In this document: positions 45,814 to 57,105 of the stretch, piece after piece
Position numbering within the stretch: the first letter of the stretch is position 1
Layout of the letters: each line of letters begins with the position of its first letter
From: Chamaecyparis obtusa
Lineage: Eukaryota; Streptophyta; Pinopsida; Cupressales; Cupressaceae
Assembly: GCA_027943335.1 (NCBI GenBank)
Contig: BSBK01008427.1
Coordinates: 2,501-66,500 of the forward strand
DNA length: 64,000 bases
Direction: 5' to 3'
Notes under the pieces: model-generated
The model's database searches: none
Told to the model about the DNA's origin: nothing
The model's input: the letters and a program-made list of their open reading frames with translations, nothing else
Made by a program: the position numbers and the translations under genes

Positions 45814-47109
45814 TGTGTGTGAAAATTGTACCTGATATGTAGACACAACACTTCAGTAAAACATTAGAGGTTAGCAAAAATCAAAATCGTGCAAAATTGA
45901 AATCTAATTTAACCAAGCAATTTACTGCCTTCTAGTAGGTGTGAGATTAATGTTCTCAGATTGTTATCAAGATCAGTGACCTAGATGACACCTAAATGAA
46001 GGATTTGGATGCAAAACTGATATGAAATATGAATGCAATTAATCTATATTTTTTTGGTATTTTCTATGCAATAATATGATGAAAACTGATATGAATCTAT
46101 GCTAATATGAAAATTGATATGCAATGCTAATCTAGAAATGATATGATATGAGAATGAAAATTCTAACAATAATATGAAAGCTATGAATTTGAAATTGATC
46201 TCACAAAGCTTCAAATCCTCAAATTTATCTTTCAAGCTCCAATTGTGCAAATTCTCCAAATTTGATATGCTCTGATTCCTATAGAGTAAGTTTGTAATTT
46301 TGCAAGATGAATTATGAAGAGCTGAGCCTTGGTTTTATAGAAATCCAGGGCTTTGGAGGTGCATGAGAAAAAGCCATAAATCACTCAAATAACTCAGGTT
46401 GATTTTTGAGTTATTTTTAAATAACAGATAATTAAGTCACAAAAATCATGCAAAAGCACAGTTCAACTCGAATTAGAAGTTTAGATCAACTTTAAAACTC
46501 AAAAAGATGTTGAGTTTCAAAAATGTTAACTTGCATTGATTTTCCAATTTGAGTTTAACTAGTCCTTGAATGTGCACATGGATAATTATGATTTAATAAA
46601 TAAATAAAGTGATTTATTCTCAACTTAACTAATTTTTGAAATAAAATAATTAATTTATGGGTTAATTAACTATTTTATCAAACTTTTATTAAAAACTATA
46701 TTATTAAATAATGACAACTTGCTTTAATCAATTAAATAAAAATTTAATCAATTATTCATAGGATATTGGATTTATTGTCAAAATTAAATAATACAATTAA
46801 TAAGAGATAGAATTAAATTTAATTAAACAATTAAGTGGCAAGATATTAAATCTAATTAATTACATATGAAAATATTCAATTAATCAAACTTAGGATAAAT
46901 GTGATTTATCGCCAAATAATCATTAAATTAAAGATAATTAAGATAATTAGGAATATTTCTAGGAATATTCCCCGATGCAGAATTTAAGATAATCAATTAT
47001 GATTCGATGATGTTTAGATGTGCCTTAGATTAGGACTTTGATGTTGATTTCATTCGATTTGTAGATGTAGGAGGTTAATGAACTTATAGCCCATTTTTGG
47101 GGTATTACA
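45814..47109 (-). repeat. E5 5' LTR, full length
   Basis: The minus strand begins TGTAATACCCCAAAAATGGG (from 47109) and ends CACACACA (45814). TATA-like ctataaaacc complements 46331-46340. 46364-46980 is AT-rich, U3-like sequence missing from the partner LTR. The right TSD atagg is 47110-47114. Confidence 0.9.
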
Positions 47110-47114
47110 ATAGG

Positions 47115-48290
47115 GATGGCGATCCAAGAATTATGTGGAAAAGGAGTTAAATGCCCTAGACCATAGGTAGGAAAATGAAGAATGGAAATATGGTGGATAA
47201 AAATGTATAGGATGGAAGGATGGTGATAGGAGATGTGAGGAAAGTGATATGGTAAGGAGGATGAAAGATGGAGACATGGTGGAAAAATGATGTATGAAGT
47301 GGATGAATAATGTAGAAAGGATATTTATGAAGTGAAGGCTTGTATTGTCCAAAGCATGCATGGATATTTTATTTGTATTTAAGTTCCTCTATTTTTTTAT
47401 GAAGGAAAAGGTATGAAAGTGGAAGGTGGATGGATAGGAGATATGAGATGGATGGTATGAAGAGGATAGTGGATAATGAGTTGGAGGATATAGATGGAAT
47501 TGGATAATAGACAATGGATGGAGTAAATATATAGAATAATCAAGATCAAGGACATTGGAAGGTGTATGGACTCAAAGAGTATTATCGATGATGGATTAAG
47601 GGAATGAATATGACAAGGACTATGAGATGGAGGAAAGGGATTTCAAGATTAAATATGTGAAAATGGATGGAATTATATAGGAAAATGGATGGATAAGGAG
47701 TAAGGGTTATGGATGGTACATGCGGATAGAGAGGATGCATAGGATAGTCAAGATCAAAGATGAGAAATGAAATTATAAGGAACTTAGATATGACAATGGA
47801 TGGTGGATAGAGAATTTGGAAGATATTTATGGTAGCATAACATGGATGAAGCTTGCCCCCAAGTATAGAGTGCAAGGGGAGGTGGATAAATGAATGGAAG
47901 AGATATGATATGTATGTGAAGTAGATGATCAAGAAGCTATTATGGATGGATAGCAAGAAGGAATTTCCCCCAGGTATGAAGAAAAAATAGAGGGAGGGGT
48001 TACAAATGATGTCTGTTTTCCAAGTTTTCATCATGGTACTTTCCCAAGGTGCCGGATTACCAAATTTTCACCATTGGACAAAAAAAAAATTCTTTTTCTT
48101 TTTTTTGACTTTTTTTTTTAATTTATTTTTTTTGAAATTTTTTTAAAAAAAAGGAATTCAAGTATGATGCTCTTTGGATAATGCTCCTTCAAAAAGATAT
48201 GCTATGATTGGCCAAGGAAGGTAAGCTCAAAGATGTTGATAATGGTGATATTAGGGGAAAGATATGGAGGATAAGGTAGATGATGGCTAA
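47115..48290 (-). other. E4 3' noncoding region, right part
   Basis: Continues 35940-37174 across E5. The plus strand is dominated by ggatgga, gatggtgat and aaggatgg words (to about 47960), then two hairpin-type repeats (48005-48075) and A/T-runs (48078-48150). No gene: the long frames read from it are low-complexity shadows. Confidence 0.7.
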
Positions 48291-48294
48291 GGAT

Positions 48295-50469
48295 TTATGC
48301 GTAATATGGGGTAAGAGAAATGAGAGGATATGATATGGAAGGATATGGAGTAGATATAGGAGTTGGATATTGGATAGGGTATTGAAAGGTTTTTGTGGGA
48401 GTAGGTGGAAATGATGGCAAGATCAACATTGACACACACCTTGAAGGGTAGTGGACATGTGAAGGGAGAATGAATTGGCTAGAGTGAGGTTTTGATGTAG
48501 GAAGTGATGTGGATTTTAGGACATAAGGACCCGAAATAGATGGAGGAGAGAATGGAAGATATTTGGAAGAATATGGAGTGGAAGTCTTTGGAAGCTTGAA
48601 TGTCAAATTTGATTTTTCTTTTATATTCTAGTCCTTTAAGAGAGACTTGGGAATCCACATAGCTTTTGATTTTTCTTTACATTCACGTGCTTTTGACTGC
48701 AATTCTTCCATGATGGATTTAGGAACCCATATTTTCTTTGATTTTCTTTTTTTCTTGGAGGACCCTTGTGGTCTCTTGAGTATTTCCATTTTCTTTGTAG
48801 TCACATGTCAATTAGATAGGATATGGTGATCTTCATATGTAAGTGGATTCTTGTATTTCTAATTTTTATGTTGTGCATCCAAATTGCTTCCAAAAGACTT
48901 GGGAATTATGGATGAATGAGGCTCATATAATGGGTTTTGATGGATGGATGGATAGAAATCTCTCAAGGATACATGTCTTTGTTGATCTTGAGGTATGGTG
49001 GAAGAAATAAATGATGAGCTAGGAGTGAGAGGTATAGCAGATGGAGGAACATAAAGACCTAAAATAGATGGAAGGGGTGAAGGATTTAGCGTTGGGATAT
49101 AAGGGCCCAAAATAGACAGATGGGATGAAGAATTTCCTTTAGGGATATAGGGGCCCAAGATGGATTTGGAAGATAATGAAGGAATATGTTTACTCTTGAA
49201 TGGAGGCATATAAGGTGTAGGAGGGATATGAGCATCTGTAGAGTGAGCGATATCACCAAGGCCACCAAGTGTAGGGCTTCCTTTGTACTTGAGAGGATCC
49301 TTAATAGGAATAATAAGAGCTTGAGGAGGAATAGGATCTTGTGAAGGATTAGGATCTTATGATGGAGGATCAAGAAGGAGAGTGGGATCTTGTGGATGAT
49401 TAGGATCATGAGGGGAACTAGAGGGAATAATGGGATCTTGAGAGGGATTGGAATCATGACATGGAGATGAAGGGGTACTTTGATCTTGACTTTGGGGAGG
49501 ATTATGTGGTGGAGTGGAAGGGATGGTAGGATCTTGAGATGGAAGGATATTATGGAATGGAGTGGAGGGAATACCTTGATCTTGATTAGGAATTGAATCA
49601 TGAAGTGGATTAAGAGGGATAGGTGGATTTTGCAAAATAAGGGGATCAAGGAGTGGAGGAATTCTTGGATATAGAGGATGAGAGGAATCTTTGTTAGCAT
49701 ACTTTGGGACAATTTCATGACATGTGTGGACTTGTGAGGGTGATGTGATGGAGGGTTTGGGATCTTTAGCTTCAATATCTCTTTTGTCAATGAGGTCTTG
49801 GACAAAATTCTTAAACTTTAAGCACTTCTTGATATCGTGACCCTTAATGCCATGATAATCACAATATTCATTTTCCTTATACCAAGTAGGTTTGGGTTGA
49901 CTCTCATCAAAGGTAATAGTTTTTGGAAAAACCATCATGTTTCAGTCAACAAGTAGGTGGAATATGACATCAAGAGGGTCCACAAGGGGAGTCTATTGTC
50001 TAGCTTTTCATGATTGTGAATCTTTAGAGGATATGAATGATGTGTGTTTTGGAGGATTGGGATTGTGTGGAAGTTGAGAATTATGTGGAGGATTGGGGTT
50101 TGATGTTGGATGAGGATTATGGATTTGGAGAAAGGGGGGAGGACATATGTCTTCAAATGAAAACTTTTTCTTTTGACCCCCATTTTATAAGTTAAGGACA
50201 ATATTTTTAATCTCTTCGATTTCTTGGGCAAGGTTGGGTATGTTAGAGGCATTATGGGGGTGATGAAAGAAATTATGTATGGATGAAGGAAAATGAGGTG
50301 GATTTCCCTTGTCAAAGGTAGAAGAAGGATAAGGAATGTGATATGGATTGTGATTGGATATGACTTGAGGATTGATTTGGTAGGTGGGTTGGATTAGAGG
50401 TATAGTTTGAGGATTAGGGTTTGGCACTTTAAAGTCCTCAACCATTATGTGAAACCAATCCATGTTCAT
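48295..50469 (-). pseudogene. E4 gag-like ORF with zinc knuckle and SILGPY/WxPKS tail
   Basis: A single frame of about 725 codons from MNMDWFHIMVEDFKVP with roughly six stops. N-terminal part: Pro/Asn/His-rich with EIEEIKNIVLNL. Near 49870-49830 is YCDYHGIKGHDIKKCLKFKN, the C-x2-H-x3-GH-x4-C knuckle typical of Tat-lineage Gypsy gag. Then a long Pro/Ser/Asp tail with SQDPTIPSTPPH-like repeats. Then SILGPYIPKGN, SILGPYIPTLN, PQDQQRHVSL and PKSFGSN, and a terminal block with WVPKSIM, MWIPKSLLK and LTFKLPKTSTPYSSK (48830-48560). The knuckle indicates an RNA-binding gag. The tail is shared with E5, where the N-terminal half is different. No protease follows. Confidence 0.8.
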
Positions 50470-52777
50470 GGTGGTTGAATTAGAGATTTTGGATTGGCTT
50501 AGAGGAAGATGATGTAGATGAATATTTTAATTAAGAATGGAAGATTTGATGATGGATGAAATATGAACTTAAGACTAGGAGAAAGTTTGGATTTTGATTT
50601 AAAATGATAGGGCCTCAAGGATTTTGATATGATTGGATGATGGATTTGATTGATTTAGAGGGTAGGGCCTCAATAATTTTGATCGATTTGATTTGATTTT
50701 GATTTTGGATTTGAGAGGGTAGGGCCTCAAAGTTGGATTTGATTTGATTTGGATGATGATTAAAGGCCAAATATTATGATGGTGCTCCTAAGCCAAAAGT
50801 AGAAGATTAGAAGATGACGTAGATAAGACTTGGATTAAGAATGGATGAAGTGGAAGGATAGATTATGGATGTTTGAATAAAAGTGGAATGGATGATGTGA
50901 TTGATTTGGATGATAGGGGAGATATGGATTGAATTAGAACATAGAAAACAATAATGCAATGAGCATGTCCAAAAAGATTTTCATAGGTCTCAACACAATT
51001 GAAGACACTTCAAACACATTCTACCTAAGGTCAAAAGGGAGGTGTTCCAACCTTTTCCCACAACTTGATGCTCTTAGCCCCACAATTAAGCAGTTGAGTG
51101 GCCTTTCCTAGGACTATGGAAGTTATGGATTAATTGGAAAAGAATAATGCTCATGGCGCATGTCTTTCCATAATTCCATATTCAAGCTTTAGTGTCCAAG
51201 GGAACACATATGGTGAGTATCTTGGGGTGATCCAAGTAAGTTCAGTTGGATCAATATTTCACAAAGGAAGTCACAAGGCTAAAATGGTTGGCTTCTAGGT
51301 CCTTAGGTGTCTAGTAAGGTCCTTCGTTCATGACTATCCCTTGTAGTTCCACAAGCGCAATTAAGGCCTATAGCCCTATAAGCATCCAAAAAGTATAGTC
51401 TCACAAACAAGATTCAGACCTCTCGACCCTATATTAGATGACTGTATTCCCCTTGTAGTAAACAAGATTGAAACCATTGATGGCCCTACAAGCGCCCAAT
51501 CAAATGTAGTCTTGCTTAGAAAGATTGAGGCAACTAGGCCCTACACATGAAGAAGCATTAGGAATAGAAAATAACCCAATCTCCCCTCTCTTTGGATTGA
51601 AGGAAGCTTTTGATTATAGTGGGATGGAGCAGCTAGGTTCACTTGTTCCCCACTTGGATCATTCCCAAAAGATTTCTCTATTGGTAGGCCCTCTAAAGGT
51701 AAATGCAAGAAAGTAAAAGGATAGCTAATGGAGGTCTAGATTTTTTATTTTCTAAAATGAAAGGATAATAGTCTCCTACTCCATAGTGTCTCCCAAACAC
51801 ATCAAGAACATGTTCATTTACCCAAGATTCCTTTCTAATGACCAAATTAAGTAGGTCTAGATTTCTGATTTCTCCTTAAAGAGGAAAGAGCATACTCTCC
51901 TACTACCCAATTAAATCAAAATAAATGAAGCTTCCTAATTAAACTAAGATCCTATAAACATCAAATTAAATTAGACACAATGTTTTCTTGAACCTCCAAG
52001 GCAACCTACAAAAACAATGAATTAGTAGTCTCAAATCTTTTCAAGATCTTCAAACAACATCCTACAAAACAATTTGATTAGTAGTTTCAAGATATCTTAA
52101 TCTTGGTCAACCATTATAAAAAAACCACTATTAGAAGATTAAAAATATTAGAAACTTTTAAGAAAACTCAACCATGCATTGAATAATGTGCAAATATAGT
52201 GCATACTCATCACAAATTTATTTATTTTTGCATTTGACCTAGTCAACAAGATCTAATTTTTTGATATGATTTCAGGCACAAAAATAGAAATGAAAAAAGA
52301 GCCCCTTGCTAAAAAATAGAGAGCTTTCCAAAAATGTAAAAATTTTGAAAAAATTTCTTAATGTGTGCCCTAGAGACCTGATTTATCAAAACATACCAGT
52401 TTTTAAAGATTAAATGTTTGAGTCATATTTGTGCATCAAAATAAAAAAGAAAAAGAATATGCCATATGTAAAATTATCATACCTTTTTGAAAATATAAAG
52501 TTTTCCAAAAAATACGATGATTTGCAATCATAAATTATTTTTCATTAAAAATCATAAAAAAATTATAACTCACGAAAAACTGATCAGAAAAATCTAAGTT
52601 TCAAACTAAGACATACTATGATGATCTCCCACCTGAAAAAAAAATTCAGACAAAAAATCCCAACCATTTGAAAGATATGATCAAATATCACAAAAACCCT
52701 AGGGTTTTGTCTTTAACTTAACCTACACAAGAATTAGCATAAAAAATCTTCAAAAGTGTAGATCTAATAGGGATGTG
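50470..52777 (-). other. E4 leader (5' untranslated)
   Basis: 2.3 kb between primer site and gag-like start. The part near the ORF has gagggtagggcctcaa repeated three times (about 50605-50735), with a relative at 36470. 50930-51720 is a mixed region where a 63-codon plus-strand frame (51525-51716) shows no family features. 51900-52770 is AT-rich. No gene supported. Confidence 0.6.
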
Positions 52778-52799
52778 GGTCCCACCGAGTGTGCCAAAA
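52778..52799 (-). promoter_or_regulatory. E4 primer binding region
   Basis: The minus strand directly after the LTR reads TTTTGGCACACTCGGTGGGA followed by CC. Its position fits the primer site; I leave the tRNA open. Confidence 0.75.
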
Positions 52800-53957
52800 T
52801 GTATGAAATGAAAATATGAACCTATTTTCTGCAAATAAACAACACCAAAACACCAAACAAAATCACATTAGATGTTAGCCATTTCCAATGCAACAAAATA
52901 ACTTTCATTACAACCTCCGATGAGCTAAAACAAGGGCACCCAAAGCCTTGTTTGATTTTCTCTTTAAGATTATGTGTGTATGCTCTCCTAACACAAATGA
53001 AACGCAAAACTAAATGCAAAACTATGAGATGTAAGCTAGATGATAGTGAAGGAATTGAGAACAAGTGTGAGGAACTTGCCCCAAGCTTCACAAATGATAA
53101 AGATTAAATGATGCAAAATTGATTCAAGACTATGATAATGACAATAAGATTAAGATCTATGATAATGCAACAAGATTAAGATCTAAGAACAAGATTAGAT
53201 TGCAATGAAGAAAATAACTAGAATGATTAAGAATGCTAGAAAATCCAAGAGATAAGAGATTAAGAAGAAAAAGAACCTAGACCTAAAATGAGGAGTGAAG
53301 CCTCCTTTTATAGAAAATAAAAAGAATTGGACGATGGAGATTAAGAGGCAAAATAATGGATGGCCAAGATTAAGAGGCAGAAGAGGAGTGGTGAAGATGA
53401 AGAGGCAAAAAGAAATGAGTGCCTAGGATTAAGTTGCAAAAGGATGTTAGGTAGGATTTGAAAAAGGTGAAGTTGCAAAAAAGATGTAAAAGTCAAACTT
53501 CACTTTTAGAGGGAAAGAGGAATTTTAAAAATGATTGGGGGAGAAAAGAGATGGAGACGTGGCTACCTTGGAAAAGGTGGTTGTGCACATGTTTAGAGGT
53601 AATCCACCTTTTAATTAAGATTAGAGGAATATTAGAAAAAAGGTAAGTAGAGGAAAAAGGGAAAAGGAATTAAATTAAGATAAATTTAATTTAATCATAG
53701 TTTAGAAGAATTTTAGGCTAGTGGAGGAATAACATAAATAAAATTTATTTTATAAAGAGAAATGGAGTAATATATTATAGTATTTAAATAAAATTTAAAT
53801 ATAAAGGAAAAATGAATTTATTTAATTAAAATTTATTTTAATTGAATAAATAGAAGAATATAAAGATTTAGTCCATTAATAAAAATCAACCAAAATTTTA
53901 AGGGAAAATATTAATAAAAATTAATATTAGTGCGAAGGACAATTTTAGGTGTCTACA
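52800..53957 (-). repeat. E4 5' LTR
   Basis: Partner of 34756-35925, with the same TATA-like complement (53301-53313), the same gattaagaggcaaaa repeats (53338-53440) and the same end aggtgtctaca. It lacks a short segment near 53770 present in the other copy. Confidence 0.93.
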
Positions 53958-53962
53958 GGTAT

Positions 53963-54169
53963 ATCTCCTTTGTCATTAATGTCAAAGGGGGAGAAAAATG
54001 AAGTTAAAGTTAGGTACACATGGATATACATGTACATATGGATATACAAGTACATGTACACATGGATATACAGGTACATGTACACATGGATATATAGGTA
54101 CACATGGATATTCAGGTGATACAAATTCATGTTGAAGTTGGTATTGACATCAATGCCAAAGGGGGAGTA
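53963..54169 (+). promoter_or_regulatory. E2 doubled polypurine tract with minisatellite spacer
   Basis: The first tract aaagggggaga (53984-53994) follows gtcattaatgtc. The second, aaagggggagta (54158-54169), follows gacatcaatgcc and abuts the 3' LTR. The spacer has about five imperfect units of the type gtacacatggatatacag (54013-54110). The second tract is the expected plus-strand primer. Confidence 0.82.
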
Positions 54170-55548
54170 TGTTGGACCATTGGTATTCAGTCTTTGATTG
54201 TTGCCATTGATGTCAATAATACATCCATACAATTATAATGGATATATGGTATGGTTAAAATCATGAAATTATCTTAATTGATATTGTTCAAAATATATTC
54301 AAGACATACACTTAAGTGTTATACAATTAACACTTAATGTTCACATTGGTTAAGAAAACGGTTATAAAAAAATAGTTTTGGTCTATGTGAAAGTCGACAA
54401 GCTTAGTTATTCGATAGACCCCAACTATGGTACCTTTTTGGAATGAGAATTGAATTATTTAAAATGGCTATTTTTTATGTTATGTATATCACATGTATGA
54501 AAAGAGAAAAAGTTTATTTATCAGAAGAAGTTACAAAAATTTTATGATAGTTTTAGCAGTTTTGGTCTAATTGAAGTTTGGGGTATGTATCTGCCTCAAA
54601 AATGTCAAATTTTTTGGTTTATAAGTAGGGGATACATTTGTATAAAATATTGTATAGGAGGTTTGAACAAAATTTGTAGGATTTGTGTGGAATTCTCTGT
54701 AGACCGAACAATTTGCAGACATATTTTAAACAACAAAGAAGAGGGTAATGCTTTATGTTTCTATTTTGTCATTTGTGAATTGATTTTCATTGAAAAATTT
54801 TATCAGAGATATAAGAAGAGATATATATTTTCTTTTGATTCATTCACATCAGTATTTGATCAAATCTTTTAATGGAAAAAGAAAATGTATTTGGGTACTT
54901 GATGTTTTGAAGAGAAACAAGGGTTTATCATTTCAAGAAAGTTGATAGTTTGAAAGATATTAACTCAAGTCATGTTCTTGCATTCAAATATGTTGTTTTA
55001 AGTTTGATTATACTTTTATAATCTAATATATTCATTGTAATAAGGCTTGTATTCTTTTCTGAAATTTATTTATGTAAAAGAATTAGTAAGAGAGAAGAAG
55101 AGAAGTATATCCTACATTATATTTTCAAAAAGAAGTTAAAATTAGTGATTCATGATTTGTATTGTAACAGAGTTGATCCTATGATTTTGTATCTCATCTA
55201 TTCATTTTGGAAGTTGGCACTTCTTGTATTCTTGAAGTTGGTGCTTCGGGTGTAAGGGATTGGTGTTCCTTGAAATTGGTGTTTCAAAAATAGGATGTTG
55301 GTGCTTTCCAGAGTTGTAGCTCTAAAAATTTTTCCCAAGAGGCTAGTAAAGGTTCAAATTCAAAGTGATTTTTTTTTCCTGAAGGGGTTTCCACTATAAA
55401 TATTTTTACCTTATTCTTCTTGTATATATTGTTCATTTTTTCATAACTTTATGTTATAATTGTAAAAGTTAAAATTGTAAAGTTGAAAAGAACAAGTTTA
55501 AAGTAACCATTGATTCACCCCCCTCTTAGTGGTGTTTGTATCCCAATA
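54170..55548 (+). repeat. E2 3' LTR, full length
   Basis: Starts tgttggaccattgg, has TATA-like tttataa (54618-54624), and ends with attcacccccctcttagtgg then tatcccaata, the usual Copia LTR ending. The TSD atttg follows at 55549-55553. A 95-codon frame inside (54585-54872) is LTR sequence, not a gene. Confidence 0.92.
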
Positions 55549-57105
55549 ATTTGACCAATGTTTTTGTAAATATAGACTCCTTCTACATCACCTTAAACAC
55601 TTCCCCTATTTACCTTCAGTGTCCGATTGCGTGGAGCGGTTCAAAGTTTTCAAGTCTCGACATCGGTTGACACACGTCAACCTGTTAGAGTTTATGACCA
55701 CTTTCCAAGGAATGAACTCCTCCAAAGTTTTTCTAGATATTCATGTGTCCCTAGACACTCTTTCTTCAATAAGGATCACCAATGCACTTCAAGGAATATT
55801 CTTCCTTGGAAAGAACCCCACAATTAATGACTTTTCTAGATATTTGTTCTATTTTCAATGCTCACATTGACCTGTACAATCATGACATATTTGATCAAGT
55901 CTCCATGGTTTTGTAATTGAGCCTAGATGGAAGACATGTTGCAATAGACCAATCAGATACAAACATTTACCTTTGGCATAGGAATTTGAGTGACCCATGC
56001 CAAATTTCTTAGCATGTTGATCAATTGTAACTCATTATAATTATTGATTTTTGACTGAGGGTTGTTCTATAAAGCCATGAAAATTTGTAAGAACAAAAGG
56101 TTGGAATATTGGACTTCGGTTTAGTAGGCAAAGAAATAAATTGTATCATTTGCAATTATTTTTCTTTTCTAAGAACAAGACCCTATGACTTGTAGTCTAG
56201 GGGTGTATTCTGTAACACATACTTTCTAGGGTATTCTATCTCGCCTTGGAATTTTTTCTCTTAATAAAACATGGGACTGTGTAATTGGTGCCTTTTCTTT
56301 TTTTATTAATCACTATGTCATGTGTTGAACTCTTATAGGTGTGGTCTAATCCTCCCCAAGAAGATGGGTTTTAATAAGTGTGGCTTTCTCTTTCGTCCCT
56401 TATACAAACTATTTATGTCTATTGATTGATAGGGCCATATGTTGTGTCCCTTGCTGAGGAGAGTGACAGTTGATTTAGGAGAAATTTGCCTTAATTCAAA
56501 CCCTTGTAGTGCCTCATGCAATGCGTATGAATATGTGAGCCTATTTCCAAGACTTTGGCTTCTCATTCTTCTACCAATAATGAAGAGAACATGGTGCACC
56601 ATGTCATGAGTGAGTGATGACACAAAGCTCTAACCAGAGAGGTAGATCCCCTATGAATACCACTTGACAAATTCCTATCCCACCCAACAAATCTTTGATT
56701 TGACATTTCACCTCCCCTTAGCTTAGGCTATTTTATTAAAGGTTATTCTCCTTCCTTTTCTCCAAACACCCAATATAAAGAGTTGGCTTCTAAAATCCCA
56801 TAGGTCATGTAACATGGCATATCTTGTCCCACCACTACAACACTTCCAAAATTTCCCCTTGATAATTAATGTGAGCTACAAACCAAGGGATCAACAATGA
56901 ACAAAAAATCAATCCAATTTGTAAAATTTTGTTATAATATGATATGAAATGTAAAAAATGAATAAGCAACATATAACTCTTTTGTAATTTTTCTTTGTAG
57001 ATAGATACCAAAAGATGAATGAAAGTATACACTTTTTGCTTGTTTATTTATCTGTATCTATTTAGTTTCAGCATTTGGATGAATATATCATGTGTTTCTT
57101 TAAAA
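55549..57105. other. E1 internal DNA right of E2, no gene
   Basis: After the atttg duplication I see no TE protein motif and no convincing gene. Frames of 66 to 96 codons overlap each other on both strands and lack domain features. Confidence 0.55.

Larger units (their letters stand above)
37180..47109 (-). mobile_element. E5: Gypsy/Tat-like element inside E4, pol mostly deleted
   Basis: Left LTR part 37180-37731 and right LTR 45814-47109 share an almost identical terminal 550 bp. Flanks are a perfect atagg duplication (37175-37179 and 47110-47114). The full LTR begins TGTAATACCCC on the minus strand and is followed by TAGCGCCCACCGTGGGGCC as primer region. The interior, read downward: tandem-repeat-rich leader, gag-like ORF (43069-40787), an integrase C-terminal remnant (39792-39452) and noncoding DNA. 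RT and most of integrase are missing. Low LTR divergence (about 13 changes in 550 bp) makes it the youngest insertion here. Confidence 0.92.
34756..53957 (-). mobile_element. E4: non-autonomous Gypsy/Tat-like element
   Basis: LTRs 34756-35925 and 52800-53957 are flanked by a perfect ggtat duplication (34751-34755 and 53958-53962). Polarity is minus: complement AAAGAGGGGCAAAA abuts the left LTR and TGGCACACTCGGTGGGACC follows the right one. Own DNA is about 9.3 kb once E5 (37180-47109) is removed. It has one gag-like gene (48295-50469) and long noncoding regions but no protease, RT or integrase. The layout is that of LARD-type relatives of Tat-lineage Gypsy elements; the lineage is inferred. 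Confidence 0.93.
7721..55548 (+). mobile_element. E2: Copia retrotransposon split by nested insertions
   Basis: The 5' LTR (7721-8976, 3' end lost) and 3' LTR (54170-55548) are near-identical in layout, both starting tgttggacc, with atttg on each outer side (7716-7720 and 55549-55553). The internal Copia order gag-PR-IN-RT-RNaseH is present at 30863-34694 on the plus strand. E4 is inserted between RNase H and the 3' polypurine tract: the sequence left of E4 and right of its TSD joins cleanly. The far end of the 5' LTR, the primer site and the N-terminal half of gag are missing, replaced by block A (8977-30862). The element spans 47.8 kb but is only about 6.7 kb of its own DNA. A gag rich in coiled coil and a doubled polypurine tract suggest a Sirevirus-like lineage, which is inference. 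Confidence 0.88.

Noticed and set aside
49086..49805. 239-codon Leu/Ile/His-rich frame
   Set aside because: Shadow frame of the E4 gag-like ORF, which carries the zinc knuckle in another frame.
51525..51716. 63-codon plus-strand frame in the E4 leader
   Set aside because: Antisense to E4, no domain features, and close to the length expected by chance.
53945..54232. Tyr/Val/His-rich frame as a secreted protein
   Set aside because: It is the minisatellite spacer between the E2 polypurine tracts read on the minus strand.
55619..55870. 83-codon and overlapping 66-codon plus-strand frames
   Set aside because: Overlapping frames in the same place without family motifs or a clear start context.
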